Assembly: GCF_002368395.1 (NCBI RefSeq)
Contig: NZ_AP018254.1
Coordinates: 1,302,001 to 1,366,000 of the forward strand
Length of the DNA: 64,000 nucleotides
Source of the DNA: Calothrix sp. NIES-3974
Lineage (GTDB): Bacteria; Cyanobacteriota; Cyanobacteriia; Cyanobacteriales; Nostocaceae
Direction of reading: 5' to 3'
Below the pieces are notes generated by a model, which was given only the letters and a program-made list of their open reading frames with translations, had not been told where the DNA came from and made no database searches. The first letter of the stretch is position 1; the number at the start of each line of letters is the position of its first letter. The position numbers and the translations under genes were made by a program. Positions 1 to 9,157 of this stretch are shown in pieces.

Positions 1-208
1 CTACCATCTCCGTCTTCACCGTTAATCGATAGGAAGGAATTCCCTGTTGAAGCAAATATGCTAACAAAAACATGGCTATTCGTCGATTGATTTCGCTCTC
101 AGAAGGCATCCAAATCAGTTCCCCATTTTCCAACTCGTATAGGTTATCCGTACCGTCATCATAGGAGAGGAACTCTTCCAGGGTCATTTTCTGGCTGGTA
201 GTTGTCAT
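1..208 (-). CDS. Uma2 family (DUF820) nuclease-like protein, N-terminal part only
   Basis: The frame starts at the ATG complementary to 206-208 and runs off the left edge after about 69 codons. The N-terminus contains LEEFLSYDDGTDNLYELENGELIWMP-like spacing (short run: YELENGELIWMP), which is the family hallmark (T-LEEFL, then YELxxGEL-xMxP-S). Uma2/DUF820 proteins have a restriction-endonuclease-like fold and are present in many copies in cyanobacteria; their substrate is not established. The remainder of the gene, including most of the predicted catalytic acidic residues, lies outside the window, so integrity cannot be judged. Confidence 0.75.
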   Translation of the reverse strand, partial: MTTTSQKMTLEEFLSYDDGTDNLYELENGELIWMPSESEINRRIAMFLLAYLLQQGIPSYRLTVKTEMV

Positions 209-529
209 TTCTGTACTCCCAACGAGATTTTATTATACATCCTAGCAGTCTTAAATTATTTATAAAATTTTACATGTAGGGTTGTTAACTGTTAACTAAG
301 TCAAAGGCTTGATTTTCTTTTCCAGTTCGTAAGTCCTGCTATCTATCATCCCGCAATTAAAGTTAATTATTCTCGAAGTTTCTTCTCACTATAAACAACA
401 AAACGTCAATTTGGATAAATCAAGATTGCGGAGATTTGAAAAATATTGCAAAATCCCATTTACCCTATCTTCTGCCACTACATTAAATTTATCGACTGAA
501 TAATGTGACCAATCACAAGGGGTCTAAAT
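209..529. other. Intergenic region with a fragment of a dispersed repeat
   Basis: AT-rich spacer between the divergent Uma2 gene and a small gene. Bases 268-300 (acatgtagggttgttaac...) are a truncated copy of the GTTAAC/GTTGAC-rich dispersed repeat also found near 1.85, 10.6 and 60.0 kb. A half-site of the AGGACTTACG inverted end seen in a MITE at 29.17 kb occurs near 326-336 (cgtaagtcct). No further gene is recognised. Confidence 0.5.
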
Positions 530-685
530 ATGATGATGCTCTCACGTATTGTGGCTATAATTACTCAATTTATTTCTGAAGCTGCGATCGAAATTTTCGC
601 ACCGGAACATGACGATTATCCACCAACTGGTTTCCAACCGTTTACAGGTGAACCATACAAGGGTAAAGCTAACTACGATTGGTAG
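530..685 (+). CDS. Small acidic protein of unknown function, 51 aa
   Basis: Three ATG codons in frame (530, 533, 536) open a 51-codon frame preceded by AAGGGG, a plausible ribosome binding site. The product has a hydrophobic N-terminal half (LSRIVAIITQFISEAAIEIF) followed by an aromatic and proline-rich tail containing DDYPPTGFQPFTGEPYKGK. The tail has the look of a conserved cyanobacterial small protein, and the composition is clearly protein-like, but I do not recognise a named family or function. It stands alone, with about 200 bases on either side. Comparison with other cyanobacterial small proteins would confirm it. Confidence 0.55.
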   Translation: MMMLSRIVAIITQFISEAAIEIFAPEHDDYPPTGFQPFTGEPYKGKANYDW

Positions 686-903
686 GGTAGGAGACAAAAT
701 TTTTTCCACGATTGGCATGATTTTTGAGCATAATTAATTAACGGTGGCTGTGCAGATGCATATCCATCGTTTTAATTTTTAACTATTTGACAGGTTTGCT
801 GTCTGATTTTGATAAATTTACCAACAAAATTCATCTGTTGCATGTGGGTAAATTGGTATTAATTTGATTTTTTTTACCTTATCATAGGTGAGTGTGATTT
901 TTG

Positions 904-1806
904 ATGAAATTATTCGAGTTTTTCAAAAATTTAGTCTATCAAAAATTTCCGGGATTTATTTTTCGGTTTTTAGCCCATTCCAATGATGCGATCGCTGATT
1001 TAAAAAAATACAATTTTTCGATGGTGTTAAATTTAGATGACAATGCCATTAGTCGGCCAATTCTCGTGAAAGGTGAATATGAACAACATGTGACTCAAGT
1101 GTTATTAAAATATTTGCAACATTGCAAACCCGAACTGTATTTTTTCGATATTGGAGCTAATTTAGGCTATTATAGCCTCCTTGTCGCCAGTCAATGTCCT
1201 CAAGCCAAAATATATAGTTTTGAACCCGATAAAAACAACTTTCGTTTATTCACCACCAGCATTAATTATAATCAATTTCAAACCGCGATCGCACCCTATC
1301 GATTAGCAGTGAGTGATGAGAATAAAACCATTGTGATTTCCAACCTTGGAAATCAAGCCAACTATGGAGCTAGATTTACTGGTAATACTGTCCACGAGTT
1401 ACGGAATTATGTTCATGGAGAGAATCCTTATTATGAGGAAATCCCCGCAGTTCGTTTAGATGATTTCTTAGCAGATATTCCAGTAGATATTGTCAAAATT
1501 GATATTGAAGGCTATGAACCATCTGCCCTCAAAGGAATGGTCAATTTGTTAAAAAAGAATCATCCGATTATTTTTGCTGAGTTTGCTCCGTCTAATTTAA
1601 AAGTGTTTGGCAAAATCGAACCGCAAGAATTTCTCTATTTTTTTACGAATCTTAACTATACCATCAATTTAATCGATAAAAAAGGCCAGGTGATTGCCTA
1701 TGAACAGAATATAAACCAGTTGATTCAAGATTTTGCTACCTATCAAACACACCATGTTGATCTGATTTTTACCCCCGGGAGAAAAAGTGAGTCAAATCCT
1801 GTGTAA
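904..1806 (+). CDS. FkbM family SAM-dependent methyltransferase
   Basis: A 300-residue soluble protein. Motif I of a class I methyltransferase (FDIGANLGYYSLL) is at residues 81-93, the acidic SAM-ribose strand YSFEPD at about 104-109, and the FkbM signature VKIDIEGYEPSALKG at 197-211. These identify the FkbM family, whose members methylate hydroxyls of sugars, polyketides or glycopeptides; the acceptor here cannot be deduced. A TTG precedes the ATG at 904 directly, but the ATG is the natural start. No glycosyltransferase or biosynthetic cluster adjoins it, so it appears to be a free-standing gene. Confidence 0.8.
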   Translation: MKLFEFFKNLVYQKFPGFIFRFLAHSNDAIADLKKYNFSMVLNLDDNAISRPILVKGEYEQHVTQVLLKYLQHCKPELYFFDIGANLGYYSLLVASQCPQAKIYSFEPDKNNFRLFTTSINYNQFQTAIAPYRLAVSDENKTIVISNLGNQANYGARFTGNTVHELRNYVHGENPYYEEIPAVRLDDFLADIPVDIVKIDIEGYEPSALKGMVNLLKKNHPIIFAEFAPSNLKVFGKIEPQEFLYFFTNLNYTINLIDKKGQVIAYEQNINQLIQDFATYQTHHVDLIFTPGRKSESNPV

Positions 1807-2308
1807 GTAGGAAACGAAATGTTTAATACAGCAGTCAGAGCGGGATTTGTGAAATATTACATGTAGGGTGGTTAACGGTTGACAACTGACGCTTAACAGT
1901 CAGCTGTCATCAGTCAACGGCACACTATTTTTCACGACTTAAACTAGGATTGTTGTAGTGTGTTACGCGACCATAAACCTTCAATTTGCCGGAATATGCT
2001 TTTCTAATTGACTGGAAACCTGTATTATGGGCGCTGAATTGCCATGTCAGTTGCGCGAAAGTGCATATTGCCGTCCGCACCGAGAATAAATTCCTGCGGG
2101 ATAATAGTTGGTGTAGACAATCTGTAGCTTAGTTAGCATTAGACAAGACTATACTTAAACCTTTGACGATGAAGAAATGGCAGAAAGGTGAAAATACATC
2201 CGTTAGCCATCACTTGTAGTTCGCTCGTCAAAAATCCAGGTATAATACCAGCAATTTGATCGGCAATTAAATTGGTAATTTTTGTAACTATATTTAAGTT
2301 TAATACCT
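1807..2308. other. Intergenic region with one copy of the GTTAAC/GTTGAC dispersed repeat
   Basis: Bases 1838-1957 hold a copy of a dispersed element: GGATTTGTGAAAT, then acatgtaggg-ggttaacgg, repeated GTCAACTG/CAGTCA words, and ending in TTTTTCACGACTTAAA. Related copies lie near 10.54-10.63 kb (inverted) and 59.98-60.08 kb. On the minus strand at about 2024-2115 a short open stretch has protein-like composition but no start codon or recognisable family; I do not call it. Confidence 0.5.
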
Positions 2309-3667
2309 GTGGCGCAAGTAGTTATCGAAAACGTTTACAAAAGTTTTCCTCCTCGTCAAGGGGAAGGGAAATCAGCACAAGTCAAATCCGGTTCCCCATT
2401 AGGGAAACAGAACGGGGGAAACCGTCCCGAGGCTATAAATGTGCTGCGACGGATTAATTTGACCGTGGAAGATGGCGAATTTATGGTTTTGGTAGGGCCA
2501 TCTGGTTGTGGTAAAAGTACTTTACTACGGTTAATTGCTGGTTTAGAAACGATTACGGGTGGAAATATTTGGCTGGGTGAGAAGTTAATTAATCAACTTC
2601 CCCCCAAGCAACGGGATATTGCGATGGTATTTCAAAATTATGCCTTGTATCCCCATTTAACAGTCTATGACAATATTGCCTTTGGATTGCGTCGGCGTTT
2701 TTTGGAGATGCAAGATGTCAACAGTGTTAATCCTTCGGTGAATCACTTTGCTAAAATGGGTGAAGATTTACTGGTGGGTATTACTCGTAACCTTCCCAAG
2801 GGGTTGAGGTATCTGTCCTCAAAGGAATTAGCTGTCCAGGAACGGGTGCGAAATGTTGCACAGTTGTTACAAATCGAAGGATTGTTGCATCGCTTACCCA
2901 AACAACTATCGGGAGGACAACGACAACGGGTAGCACTAGGAAGGGCGATCGCTCGTAATCCCCAGGTTTTTTTGATGGATGAACCCCTATCCAACCTAGA
3001 TGCAAAACTCCGCGCAGAAACGCGATCGCAAATTGTCAAACTTCAGCGTCAATTGGGAACTACAACTATTTACGTCACCCACGACCAAACGGAAGCGATG
3101 ACAATGGGCGATCGCATTGCCATTCTCAATCAGGGACAGTTACAACAGGTGGCTCCTCCCCTGGAATTATACAACCGTCCCGCCAATAAATTTGTGGCGG
3201 AGTTTATCGGTTCTCCACCGATGAATTTTATTCCCGTCAAATTTCATGCATCCCAACAAATCATTACCAATGGAGATTTTCGCATGACCCTTTCCCAAAA
3301 TTGGGCCAATGCATTGCAAAAATATGACGGATGTCTGGTGATTTTGGGAATTCGTCCGGAACATTTAGTTGTCGGTGTACCTGCAACTAAAAACTTACCT
3401 GTCCAGGTTGAATTGATCGAAAATCTGGGTAACGATAGTTATGTTGCCACCAAAATTGCGATCGCGAACTTTGAGTTTCGGGGTTTTATGAGTGAGTCGA
3501 TTCAAGTTCGCATACCCTCAGAACGTCCACTGCGTTTAGGTGAACAAATTTGGTTATCTTTAAATCAAGATAAGCTACACTTTTTTGATCCAGATACGGA
3601 AGCGGCAATTTTTCCTCGCACACCGATTAATTTACCCTTTGAAAAACCCAAACCCCAGGTAAACTGA
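2309..3667 (+). CDS. Sugar-type ABC transporter ATP-binding protein (MalK/UgpC class)
   Basis: 452 residues from a GTG start. The nucleotide-binding domain has Walker A GPSGCGKST (about 64-72), the Q-loop MVFQNYALYPH, signature LSGGQRQR, Walker B VFLMDEP and the switch HD in YVTHDQTEAM. The C-terminal third is the regulatory/TOBE region of the MalK, UgpC and MsmK class (EFIGSPPMNFIPV, IRPEHL), which energises uptake of sugars or glycerol-3-phosphate. Unusual points are two insertions: about 25 residues near the N-terminus (20-45) and about 45 residues between the Q-loop helix and the signature (130-180), making it longer than the usual 360-380 aa. No permease genes adjoin; such orphan ATPases often serve several importers. 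Confidence 0.88.
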   Translation: MAQVVIENVYKSFPPRQGEGKSAQVKSGSPLGKQNGGNRPEAINVLRRINLTVEDGEFMVLVGPSGCGKSTLLRLIAGLETITGGNIWLGEKLINQLPPKQRDIAMVFQNYALYPHLTVYDNIAFGLRRRFLEMQDVNSVNPSVNHFAKMGEDLLVGITRNLPKGLRYLSSKELAVQERVRNVAQLLQIEGLLHRLPKQLSGGQRQRVALGRAIARNPQVFLMDEPLSNLDAKLRAETRSQIVKLQRQLGTTTIYVTHDQTEAMTMGDRIAILNQGQLQQVAPPLELYNRPANKFVAEFIGSPPMNFIPVKFHASQQIITNGDFRMTLSQNWANALQKYDGCLVILGIRPEHLVVGVPATKNLPVQVELIENLGNDSYVATKIAIANFEFRGFMSESIQVRIPSERPLRLGEQIWLSLNQDKLHFFDPDTEAAIFPRTPINLPFEKPKPQVN

Positions 3668-3686
3668 ATTTCATCCATGAAATAAA

Positions 3687-3720
3687 CCCCACTTCCTTGC
3701 TAGAAAATAGGGAGTGGGTA
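3687..3720 (+). terminator. Possible terminator hairpin after the ABC ATPase gene
   Basis: CCCACTTCC and GGGAGTGGG can pair (one G-U) around a 13-base loop about 20 bases after the stop codon. No strong T-run follows, so the call is tentative; the GGGAGTGGG word is also common in the repeats of this genome. Confidence 0.3.
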
Positions 3721-3827
3721 CAGATGTGACATGTTACGTCTGTAGGGGAGTGGGGAGTAGGAAAATAAGGTGACTCAAAATAATCGGGGTTGCAACACCC
3801 CGTGAATTTACCCCCTAATTGATGGAT

Positions 3828-4010
3828 TCAATCCTCATGGGTAAATCTAAATTCCCGTTGATTTCTCGGTAAACGAACTAAAATTGTCGGAGGAGTGTCC
3901 GCTTGATTTGATGGTTGAACCTCTACACTTGGTTTACCAGTGTCGCGAACATGTAAACACAAATTGAGAGAGAAAGTAATAGTAGCTGCTAATACCAATT
4001 TTTCAAACAT
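3828..4010 (-). CDS. Small protein with hydrophobic N-terminus, 60 aa, unknown function
   Basis: The frame begins at an ATG (complement of 4008-4010) with AGGA about 12 bases upstream. The product opens with MFEKLVLAATITFSLNLCL, a signal-peptide or membrane-anchor-like segment, followed by a polar region ending in ILVRLPRNQREFRFTHED. It lies between, and on the strand opposite to, the ABC ATPase gene and the L,D-transpeptidase gene. No named family is recognised. The hydrophobic start and clear stop make a real small exported protein plausible, though it may be chance. Confidence 0.45.
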   Translation of the reverse strand: MFEKLVLAATITFSLNLCLHVRDTGKPSVEVQPSNQADTPPTILVRLPRNQREFRFTHED

Positions 4011-4493
4011 AGTTATTTATCCTACCCACACCACTCGACTTAATATTTTTATATCTACTGATTGAGAACAATACCCCTAAAGTTCCAACATTTCTGGAGA
4101 ATCACATCCGGAACAATTACTTGCAGCGCACATGGAATTGTTACGCTTCTAGTTTGCCCCGATAACTTCGCAAATTCATCAGGAAATTGATAAAAAAAAC
4201 TAAATTTTTTGTCGAGTGTCTAATTAATTTCCTTTATCAAAGTAATTTATGACGGCAAAACTACCAATTTATCGGATTTTTTCGGTATTTTACGGTAGTA
4301 GAGACGACCCGTCGGGTCGTCTCTACCCTACCCGTCGGGTCGTCTCTACCCAAATGTAAAATAATCATAAAATTGGGGATTTTTGCGGAAACAACCGAGA
4401 AAACCATATGTCAGTAGACCTAGGTGTCACAAGGGTCTATGTATCGAAGCCCCGGAATCGGTTATTGTAATTGAGGAAAATATTTTCACGCTA
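4011..4493. other. Intergenic region with two adjacent near-perfect palindromes
   Basis: AT-rich DNA up to about 4300, followed by a strong palindrome cluster (4304-4357, described separately). The open frame of the next gene can be extended upstream to 4383 in TTG, but that part lacks a ribosome binding site and family similarity, so I treat it as non-coding. Confidence 0.45.
4304..4357. repeat. Palindromic repeat, stem GTAGAGACGACCCG
   Basis: A 14-base arm GTAGAGACGACCCG is followed, across a single T, by its exact complement, and the right arm is then repeated (acccgtcgggtcgtctctac), so two overlapping hairpins can form. Degenerate relatives occur at about 7193, 54687 and 62105. It is not downstream of a plus-strand gene and is more likely an extragenic palindromic repeat than a dedicated terminator. 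Confidence 0.8.
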
Positions 4494-5237
4494 ATGGGAA
4501 GAAACGATTATACGAAAACAATCTTAATGTTTCTGTGCTTCGGGACAGCATTTGTCTCGATGGCAATGCATTGGCATACCCAAAGTGCAATGCAGCGAAC
4601 CCTTACGTCTGACTCCCAAAATTCTCGAAAAGTATCACAAACTTCCCCAAAAGCAACCAGTCACAAAAAATCAGCCCAAACCCATATCAAATCCAAATCT
4701 CAACAGTCACAACAAACTAATTGGTGGTCAAGACTGATCGGTATAGAACAACCCAGTCAAGCAACCCCCAATCGAGCTTCAATCCAACCCCAAATCCAAA
4801 ACCAGTCTCCACATCAAACCCCAACCGCAAATCCCACACATAAACCCCAACAAACAAAAGTCGTAGTTGATTTGAGCGATCGCCGTGTATACGTCTACCG
4901 TCAAGACCAAGTGATTGCGAGCTATCCCACAGGTATCGGCAAAAAAGGCTGGGAAACCCCCACGGGTAAATATCAAGTCATCCATATGGAACACGACCCA
5001 ACCTGGAAACACCCGATCACTGGCAAAATTTACCCTGCTGGTAGACCCGATAGTCCTTTAGGAGCGCGATGGATTGGATTTCACTCCACCCAAGACGGTG
5101 AAATCGGCTTTCATGGTACACCCGATGAAATGCTAGTGGGTGCGTCCATTTCCCACGGTTGTCTAAGAATGCGAAATCAAGATGTCAAAATGCTCTATGA
5201 CCAAGTTCAGTTGGGAACACCTGTAGAAGTTAGATAG
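4494..5237 (+). CDS. L,D-transpeptidase (YkuD domain), membrane-anchored
   Basis: 247 residues from the ATG at 4494. Residues about 8-25 are a hydrophobic anchor, residues 40-120 a Gln/Ser/Pro-rich linker, and residues about 122-247 the YkuD catalytic domain, with ratios typical of periplasmic enzymes: TGIGKKGWETPTGKYQV, GFHGT and the active-site motif SHGCLRM with Cys near 223. These enzymes make 3-3 crosslinks in peptidoglycan or attach proteins to it. A longer frame is open from 4383, but the extension has no family match and the hydrophobic anchor fits the 4494 start. It is not in an operon. Confidence 0.87.
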   Translation: MGRNDYTKTILMFLCFGTAFVSMAMHWHTQSAMQRTLTSDSQNSRKVSQTSPKATSHKKSAQTHIKSKSQQSQQTNWWSRLIGIEQPSQATPNRASIQPQIQNQSPHQTPTANPTHKPQQTKVVVDLSDRRVYVYRQDQVIASYPTGIGKKGWETPTGKYQVIHMEHDPTWKHPITGKIYPAGRPDSPLGARWIGFHSTQDGEIGFHGTPDEMLVGASISHGCLRMRNQDVKMLYDQVQLGTPVEVR

Positions 5238-5448
5238 GACAAATATAACTGCCGAGTAAATCAATCAAAACTGAACTGGAATTAATTTAACTGTAACTAC
5301 AAGAAACAACTGATTCCTAGCACATGTTACCGGAAAATTGAGGCATCATTGGGAACACGCTAAGTCTCCAAAAAACCAGAACAATTACGGACGTACTTTT
5401 GCACTACCTTGACAGATAAATTACTGTTGCATAGGGTTTAGCAAAAGC

Positions 5449-5997
5449 TTAATTACCCTTTTGTTCAAAATTGGGAGCATAGGATTGCAGGAGGGAGCTA
5501 ACCTGACGTAAAACTTCATTCCCAGTAGTTTTAGCCACAACGGGAGTCCGATCATCATTTGGACGATCCAGGTTACGGGTGATCGCTTCGCTAACCTGTT
5601 GAGCAATTAACTCCTGTAAATCGGCTCTGGCTTTTTGGCGTTGGAACTGCGCACCCTCTTCAGTGGTAGCATACAGGGGGGGGAGACGGTTGAGTGCGTA
5701 AGCGGCAATATCACCCACATCCAAACTGCGATCGCTAGTTGCTTCAATTTCCGCCACACGAGCGATCGCTTCCGTTAACACCAACTCCTCCATCACGTTA
5801 ATAAACTGTTTCCGGGGAACCGCTACCACCTCACCAGTTAATAGAGACCCCATCAGCTTATCTAACGCCATGTACTCTTCAATCGAGAGTTCAGAGGCAT
5901 TATCACAAATTCTTCCCACTTCTGCCTCCATCACAGGTGTTAAATACCCATCCTGGAGAGCCTGTTCGACAATTTTCTCGATACTCATAAAACTCAT
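5449..5997 (-). CDS. ComFB-domain protein (late competence development family)
   Basis: 182 residues. The central region NVMEELVLTEAIARV ... DVGDIAAYALNRLPPLYATTEEG (about 66-120) is the ComFB domain. The N-terminal 60 residues are an acidic helical segment and the C-terminus is a Gln-rich helix. In cyanobacteria proteins with this domain have been reported as cyclic dinucleotide receptors linked to cell size and to competence; whether this one binds c-di-GMP or c-di-AMP cannot be read from the sequence. An alternative ATG lies three codons downstream (5988). It is monocistronic. Confidence 0.8.
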   Translation of the reverse strand: MSFMSIEKIVEQALQDGYLTPVMEAEVGRICDNASELSIEEYMALDKLMGSLLTGEVVAVPRKQFINVMEELVLTEAIARVAEIEATSDRSLDVGDIAAYALNRLPPLYATTEEGAQFQRQKARADLQELIAQQVSEAITRNLDRPNDDRTPVVAKTTGNEVLRQVSSLLQSYAPNFEQKGN

Positions 5998-6155
5998 TTT
6001 CTTATTTGTTCATTTACCCACGTGGTTTTTTGGTCATGGTATCTATCCGATCTATGTTTGCCTTATTTTGGTAAATTGTAAACACTTTACACGAAAAAGT
6101 GCAGCTACAACACGTTTAGTAGCATGACATTCAGATGTCAGCGTCCAAAGAATAG

Positions 6156-7073
6156 CTACTCAACACCTGTTTTTAACCATACATCTGGATCAACGGATTT
6201 GCCATTTACATATAAACCCCAGTGTAAATGAGGACCAGTAGAAGCGCCAGTGGAACCAATAGTACCAACCTGTTGACCAGCTTGGACAAAATCACCTTCT
6301 CGGACAGAAATATCCTTCAGGTGCATCATGATACTGGCGACTCCCTGGCCATGATCAATTCCAACTACATTACCATGAACCCGAAACCCTTCGGCAACCC
6401 GTCCTACTAAAACAATCCTTCCGGGAGCAGGGGAAACAACCGGGGAACCAGAAGCACCTGCATAATCTAGTCCCCGGTGATAATAATCTTTAGCAAACAC
6501 GCCATTGTAATAACGTCGAACTCCGTAGGGTGTACTGCGACGTGCTGTACTCGGAGCAATAAAAGGACCATTCCAGAACCTTTCTGGAGAGCGAACTGCA
6601 CGAAACTCACGAGCGCGTCGTAATTCTAATTCCGTCGCTCTCACACCAGCTTTCCCCGGTGGAAGGTTAATACGTTGCACGGGAAAATTGCGATTACCGA
6701 CAAAAATTGCCTTGTTGCGAGTCGTTTGTCCATCGGTAACTTGGACTACCCGTCTTCCCGGAGATTCCAGGGGAGTTGTGGGGATAAAAGCACGAAATCG
6801 ACCGGGTGCAGTTTGATAAGCTGGGTAGGTTTCCTTACCCACTGTGACTTGGATATTGTTGGCAGATGGGGAATTTTCCGTGTTAACAATTACCGAAATG
6901 GTATCACCTAACCGGGGTGATGCAGGATTAAATTGCACTTCTAGAGCTAACACTGGTGCTGTCAATCCTAGGGGAAGAGCTATTAAACTAAAGAAAATAC
7001 TTGCTGTTGGACTGATTCCCGCACTAACTAGATTTTGGGGCAATTTTTTCCTGGATATATTCGCAATCATCAT
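6156..7073 (-). CDS. M23 family metallopeptidase, exported
   Basis: About 305 residues from the ATG at 7073. A hydrophobic stretch near residues 17-42 (IFFSLIALPLGLTAPVLA) ends in an AxA-like signal cleavage site. An all-beta region at 45-120 precedes the C-terminal M23 (LytM) domain: HRGLDYAG supplies the HxxxD zinc ligands, and HLHWGL the HxH ligands, near residue 283. All LytM metal ligands are present, so it is probably an active peptidoglycan endopeptidase acting outside the inner membrane. The gene converges on nothing; the spacer to the tandem phosphatase gene holds a repeat fragment. Confidence 0.87.
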   Translation of the reverse strand: MMIANISRKKLPQNLVSAGISPTASIFFSLIALPLGLTAPVLALEVQFNPASPRLGDTISVIVNTENSPSANNIQVTVGKETYPAYQTAPGRFRAFIPTTPLESPGRRVVQVTDGQTTRNKAIFVGNRNFPVQRINLPPGKAGVRATELELRRAREFRAVRSPERFWNGPFIAPSTARRSTPYGVRRYYNGVFAKDYYHRGLDYAGASGSPVVSPAPGRIVLVGRVAEGFRVHGNVVGIDHGQGVASIMMHLKDISVREGDFVQAGQQVGTIGSTGASTGPHLHWGLYVNGKSVDPDVWLKTGVE

Positions 7074-7446
7074 CAACTTGATCCAAACCTTATCGTTACT
7101 GCGAGAAAAATGACTTCACCATGATTGGTCATGTTTCCCACAATTGCAAGTGATTTTACACACACTTAATCAAATATTGAATTATCAGGGAGTAGAGACG
7201 ACCCGTCGGGTCTTCTGTCCAAGGATGGGAGAAAAAAGGCACGTAGTAGCCCTAGTCTACAACAACGGGTAAAGCGTAATGCTGAAAACGGACAGTTTAT
7301 GGACGTAAAGCAGAATGGTGAACCTTTTACCCTTCATTCTTCCTTAACCGATCAGTATTGCCAAGGATAGGGATATTTAATCAATAGCTCCTAAACAGTG
7401 ACACTTTCAAGTAAAATTAGTGCTTGAGGTAGCGGAGGAAAAAAAG
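7074..7446. other. Intergenic region between divergent genes, with degenerate palindrome fragments
   Basis: Contains a degenerate copy of the GTAGAGACGACCCG palindrome (7193-7215) and, near 7231-7258, a fragment resembling the GCTACTACGTGCC repeat of 8.87 kb. The promoters of the M23 peptidase and the phosphatase gene must lie here, but I cannot place their boxes with confidence. Confidence 0.4.
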
Positions 7447-8796
7447 ATGACGCGTGTGATTATAGTGCGTCACGGTGAAAGTACCTATAACATTGAGAAG
7501 AGAATTCAAGGACGTTCAGATGCGTCAGAATTAACTTCCAAGGGTCGTCAGCAAGCAGCGCAGGTGAAAAATGTCCTCGCGAATATATCTTTTGATGCGG
7601 TTTACCATAGTCCGTTACGTCGAGCTAGTCAAACAGCAGCAATTATTTGCGATCGCCAACCGGAACAGAATCAATTCCCCATCCAAAAATCGGATTTATT
7701 GAGAGAAATTGATCTGACCCTGTGGGAGGGAATGCTGTCTGAGGAGGCAAAAACAAAGTTTAGTGAAGATTATCGGGTTTGGAAGGGGACTCCCCATCGG
7801 TTTGTGATGATGGTTCCGGATGGGTCGGGGAGTGTGCGGGAACATTTCCCGGTTTTAGCTTTATATCAGCAAGCAGAAAGGTTTTGGCGAGAGTTACTGT
7901 CAAAACACCGAGGTCAAACGATTTTGATTGTTGCCCATAATGGGATTAATCGGGCTTTGATCAGTACTGCTTTAGGAATTGAACCAAGTCGCTACCATAG
8001 TTTACAACAGTCTAACTGCGGAATTTCGGTGTTAAATTTTACGGGTGGTTTCGGGGAAACAGTACAACTAGAATCGATGAACCAAACCCAACATCTGGGA
8101 GAAACTTTACCCAGTTTACGTCCGAAACACCGAGGTATCCGGATTCTCTTGGTACGTCACGGGGAAACGGAATGGAATCGCAAAGGTCAATTTCAAGGAC
8201 AAATTGACATCCCTTTAAATGACAATGGTCGCGCTCAAGCAGCAAAAGCTCAAAAGTTTCTCCAGGATACACCAATTGATTTTGCTGTCACCAGTCCTAT
8301 GGCTCGTCCCCGGGAAACTGCTGAAATTATTTTACAATCCCATCCGGGTGTGGAGTTAGATTACCATCCCGGTTTAAAGGAAATCAGTCACGGACTCTGG
8401 GAAGGCAAGTTTGAAGCAGAAATTGAGCAGGAATTCCCCGGTGATTTAGAATTGTGGCGGACTGTTCCCGAACAGGTACAAATGCCAGAAGGGGAAAATT
8501 TACAACAGGTTTTCCAACGAGCAACTGCTGCTTGGCAAGATATTATCCATCAAGCGATCGCCCAACAAAAACAAACTGGTTTAGTTGTTGCCCATGATGC
8601 CACAAATAAGACGTTAATTTGTCATTTGTTGGGGTTAACGGGCAAAAATTTCTGGAATTTTCGTCAAGGAAATGGGGCTGTGACTGTAATTGATTATCCC
8701 GCAGGATTGGATGGTTTACCTGTTTTACAAGCGATGAATATTACTTCCCACCTAACTGGAAGTATTTTCGACCGGACTGCTGCTGGTGCTTTATAG
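7447..8796 (+). CDS. Protein with two tandem histidine phosphatase domains
   Basis: 449 residues from the ATG at 7447, which has GCGGAGGAA about 7 bases upstream; a GTG nine codons earlier is less well placed. Two complete phosphoglycerate-mutase-like domains follow each other: domain 1 with VIIVRHGESTYN at about 4-15 and VAHNGINRA; domain 2 with ILLVRHGETEWNRKGQ at about 234-249 and VAHDATNKT. Each has the catalytic RHG histidine and the second histidine. Single-domain relatives include phosphoserine phosphatases and cofactor-dependent mutases; the substrate is unknown. Both domains look active, so this is a duplicated enzyme rather than one domain decayed into a regulator. Confidence 0.85.
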   Translation: MTRVIIVRHGESTYNIEKRIQGRSDASELTSKGRQQAAQVKNVLANISFDAVYHSPLRRASQTAAIICDRQPEQNQFPIQKSDLLREIDLTLWEGMLSEEAKTKFSEDYRVWKGTPHRFVMMVPDGSGSVREHFPVLALYQQAERFWRELLSKHRGQTILIVAHNGINRALISTALGIEPSRYHSLQQSNCGISVLNFTGGFGETVQLESMNQTQHLGETLPSLRPKHRGIRILLVRHGETEWNRKGQFQGQIDIPLNDNGRAQAAKAQKFLQDTPIDFAVTSPMARPRETAEIILQSHPGVELDYHPGLKEISHGLWEGKFEAEIEQEFPGDLELWRTVPEQVQMPEGENLQQVFQRATAAWQDIIHQAIAQQKQTGLVVAHDATNKTLICHLLGLTGKNFWNFRQGNGAVTVIDYPAGLDGLPVLQAMNITSHLTGSIFDRTAAGAL

Positions 8797-9157
8797 GGGT
8801 TTGTAGTTGTGGCTTTAGCCTCGAAAAAGTTTTAAAATAAAGCGCTATATCCGCAGGGCTATCGTAGACTAGCGCTACTACGTGCCTTTCTTCACCCATC
8901 AAAATTAATGGGACAGACCACTACTGGTTTGTAGTAGTGGCTCTAGTAGAGAAAAAGCTTTATTAGGAGGCGCTATGAGCGCTACTACGTGCCTTTCTTC
9001 ACCCATCAAAATTAATGGGACAAAGCAATAGTATGGGTGTGAAGGTAAGCATTTATGGGTAAAGTGCGAGATTTCAGCGAAAAGTTTTACCCTATTCCCC
9101 ATTCCCTACTCCCTGTGTTTCTTGAAAGCTAACCCACAATGTCCATTGCTACAGTGT
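8797..9157. repeat. Two direct copies of a 45-bp repeat, GCGCTACTACGTGCC type
   Basis: The unit agcgctactacgtgcctttc continuing to caaaattaatgggaca occurs at 8871-8915 and again at 8978-9024; a third, slightly diverged copy is at 32056-32107 upstream of rfpB. Between the first two is a hairpin-forming CCACTACTGG...GTAGTAGTGG segment. No coding function is seen. Confidence 0.75.

Noticed and set aside
4383-4493. N-terminal extension of the L,D-transpeptidase from a TTG
   Set aside because: It has no ribosome site and the hydrophobic membrane anchor starts just after the ATG at 4494.
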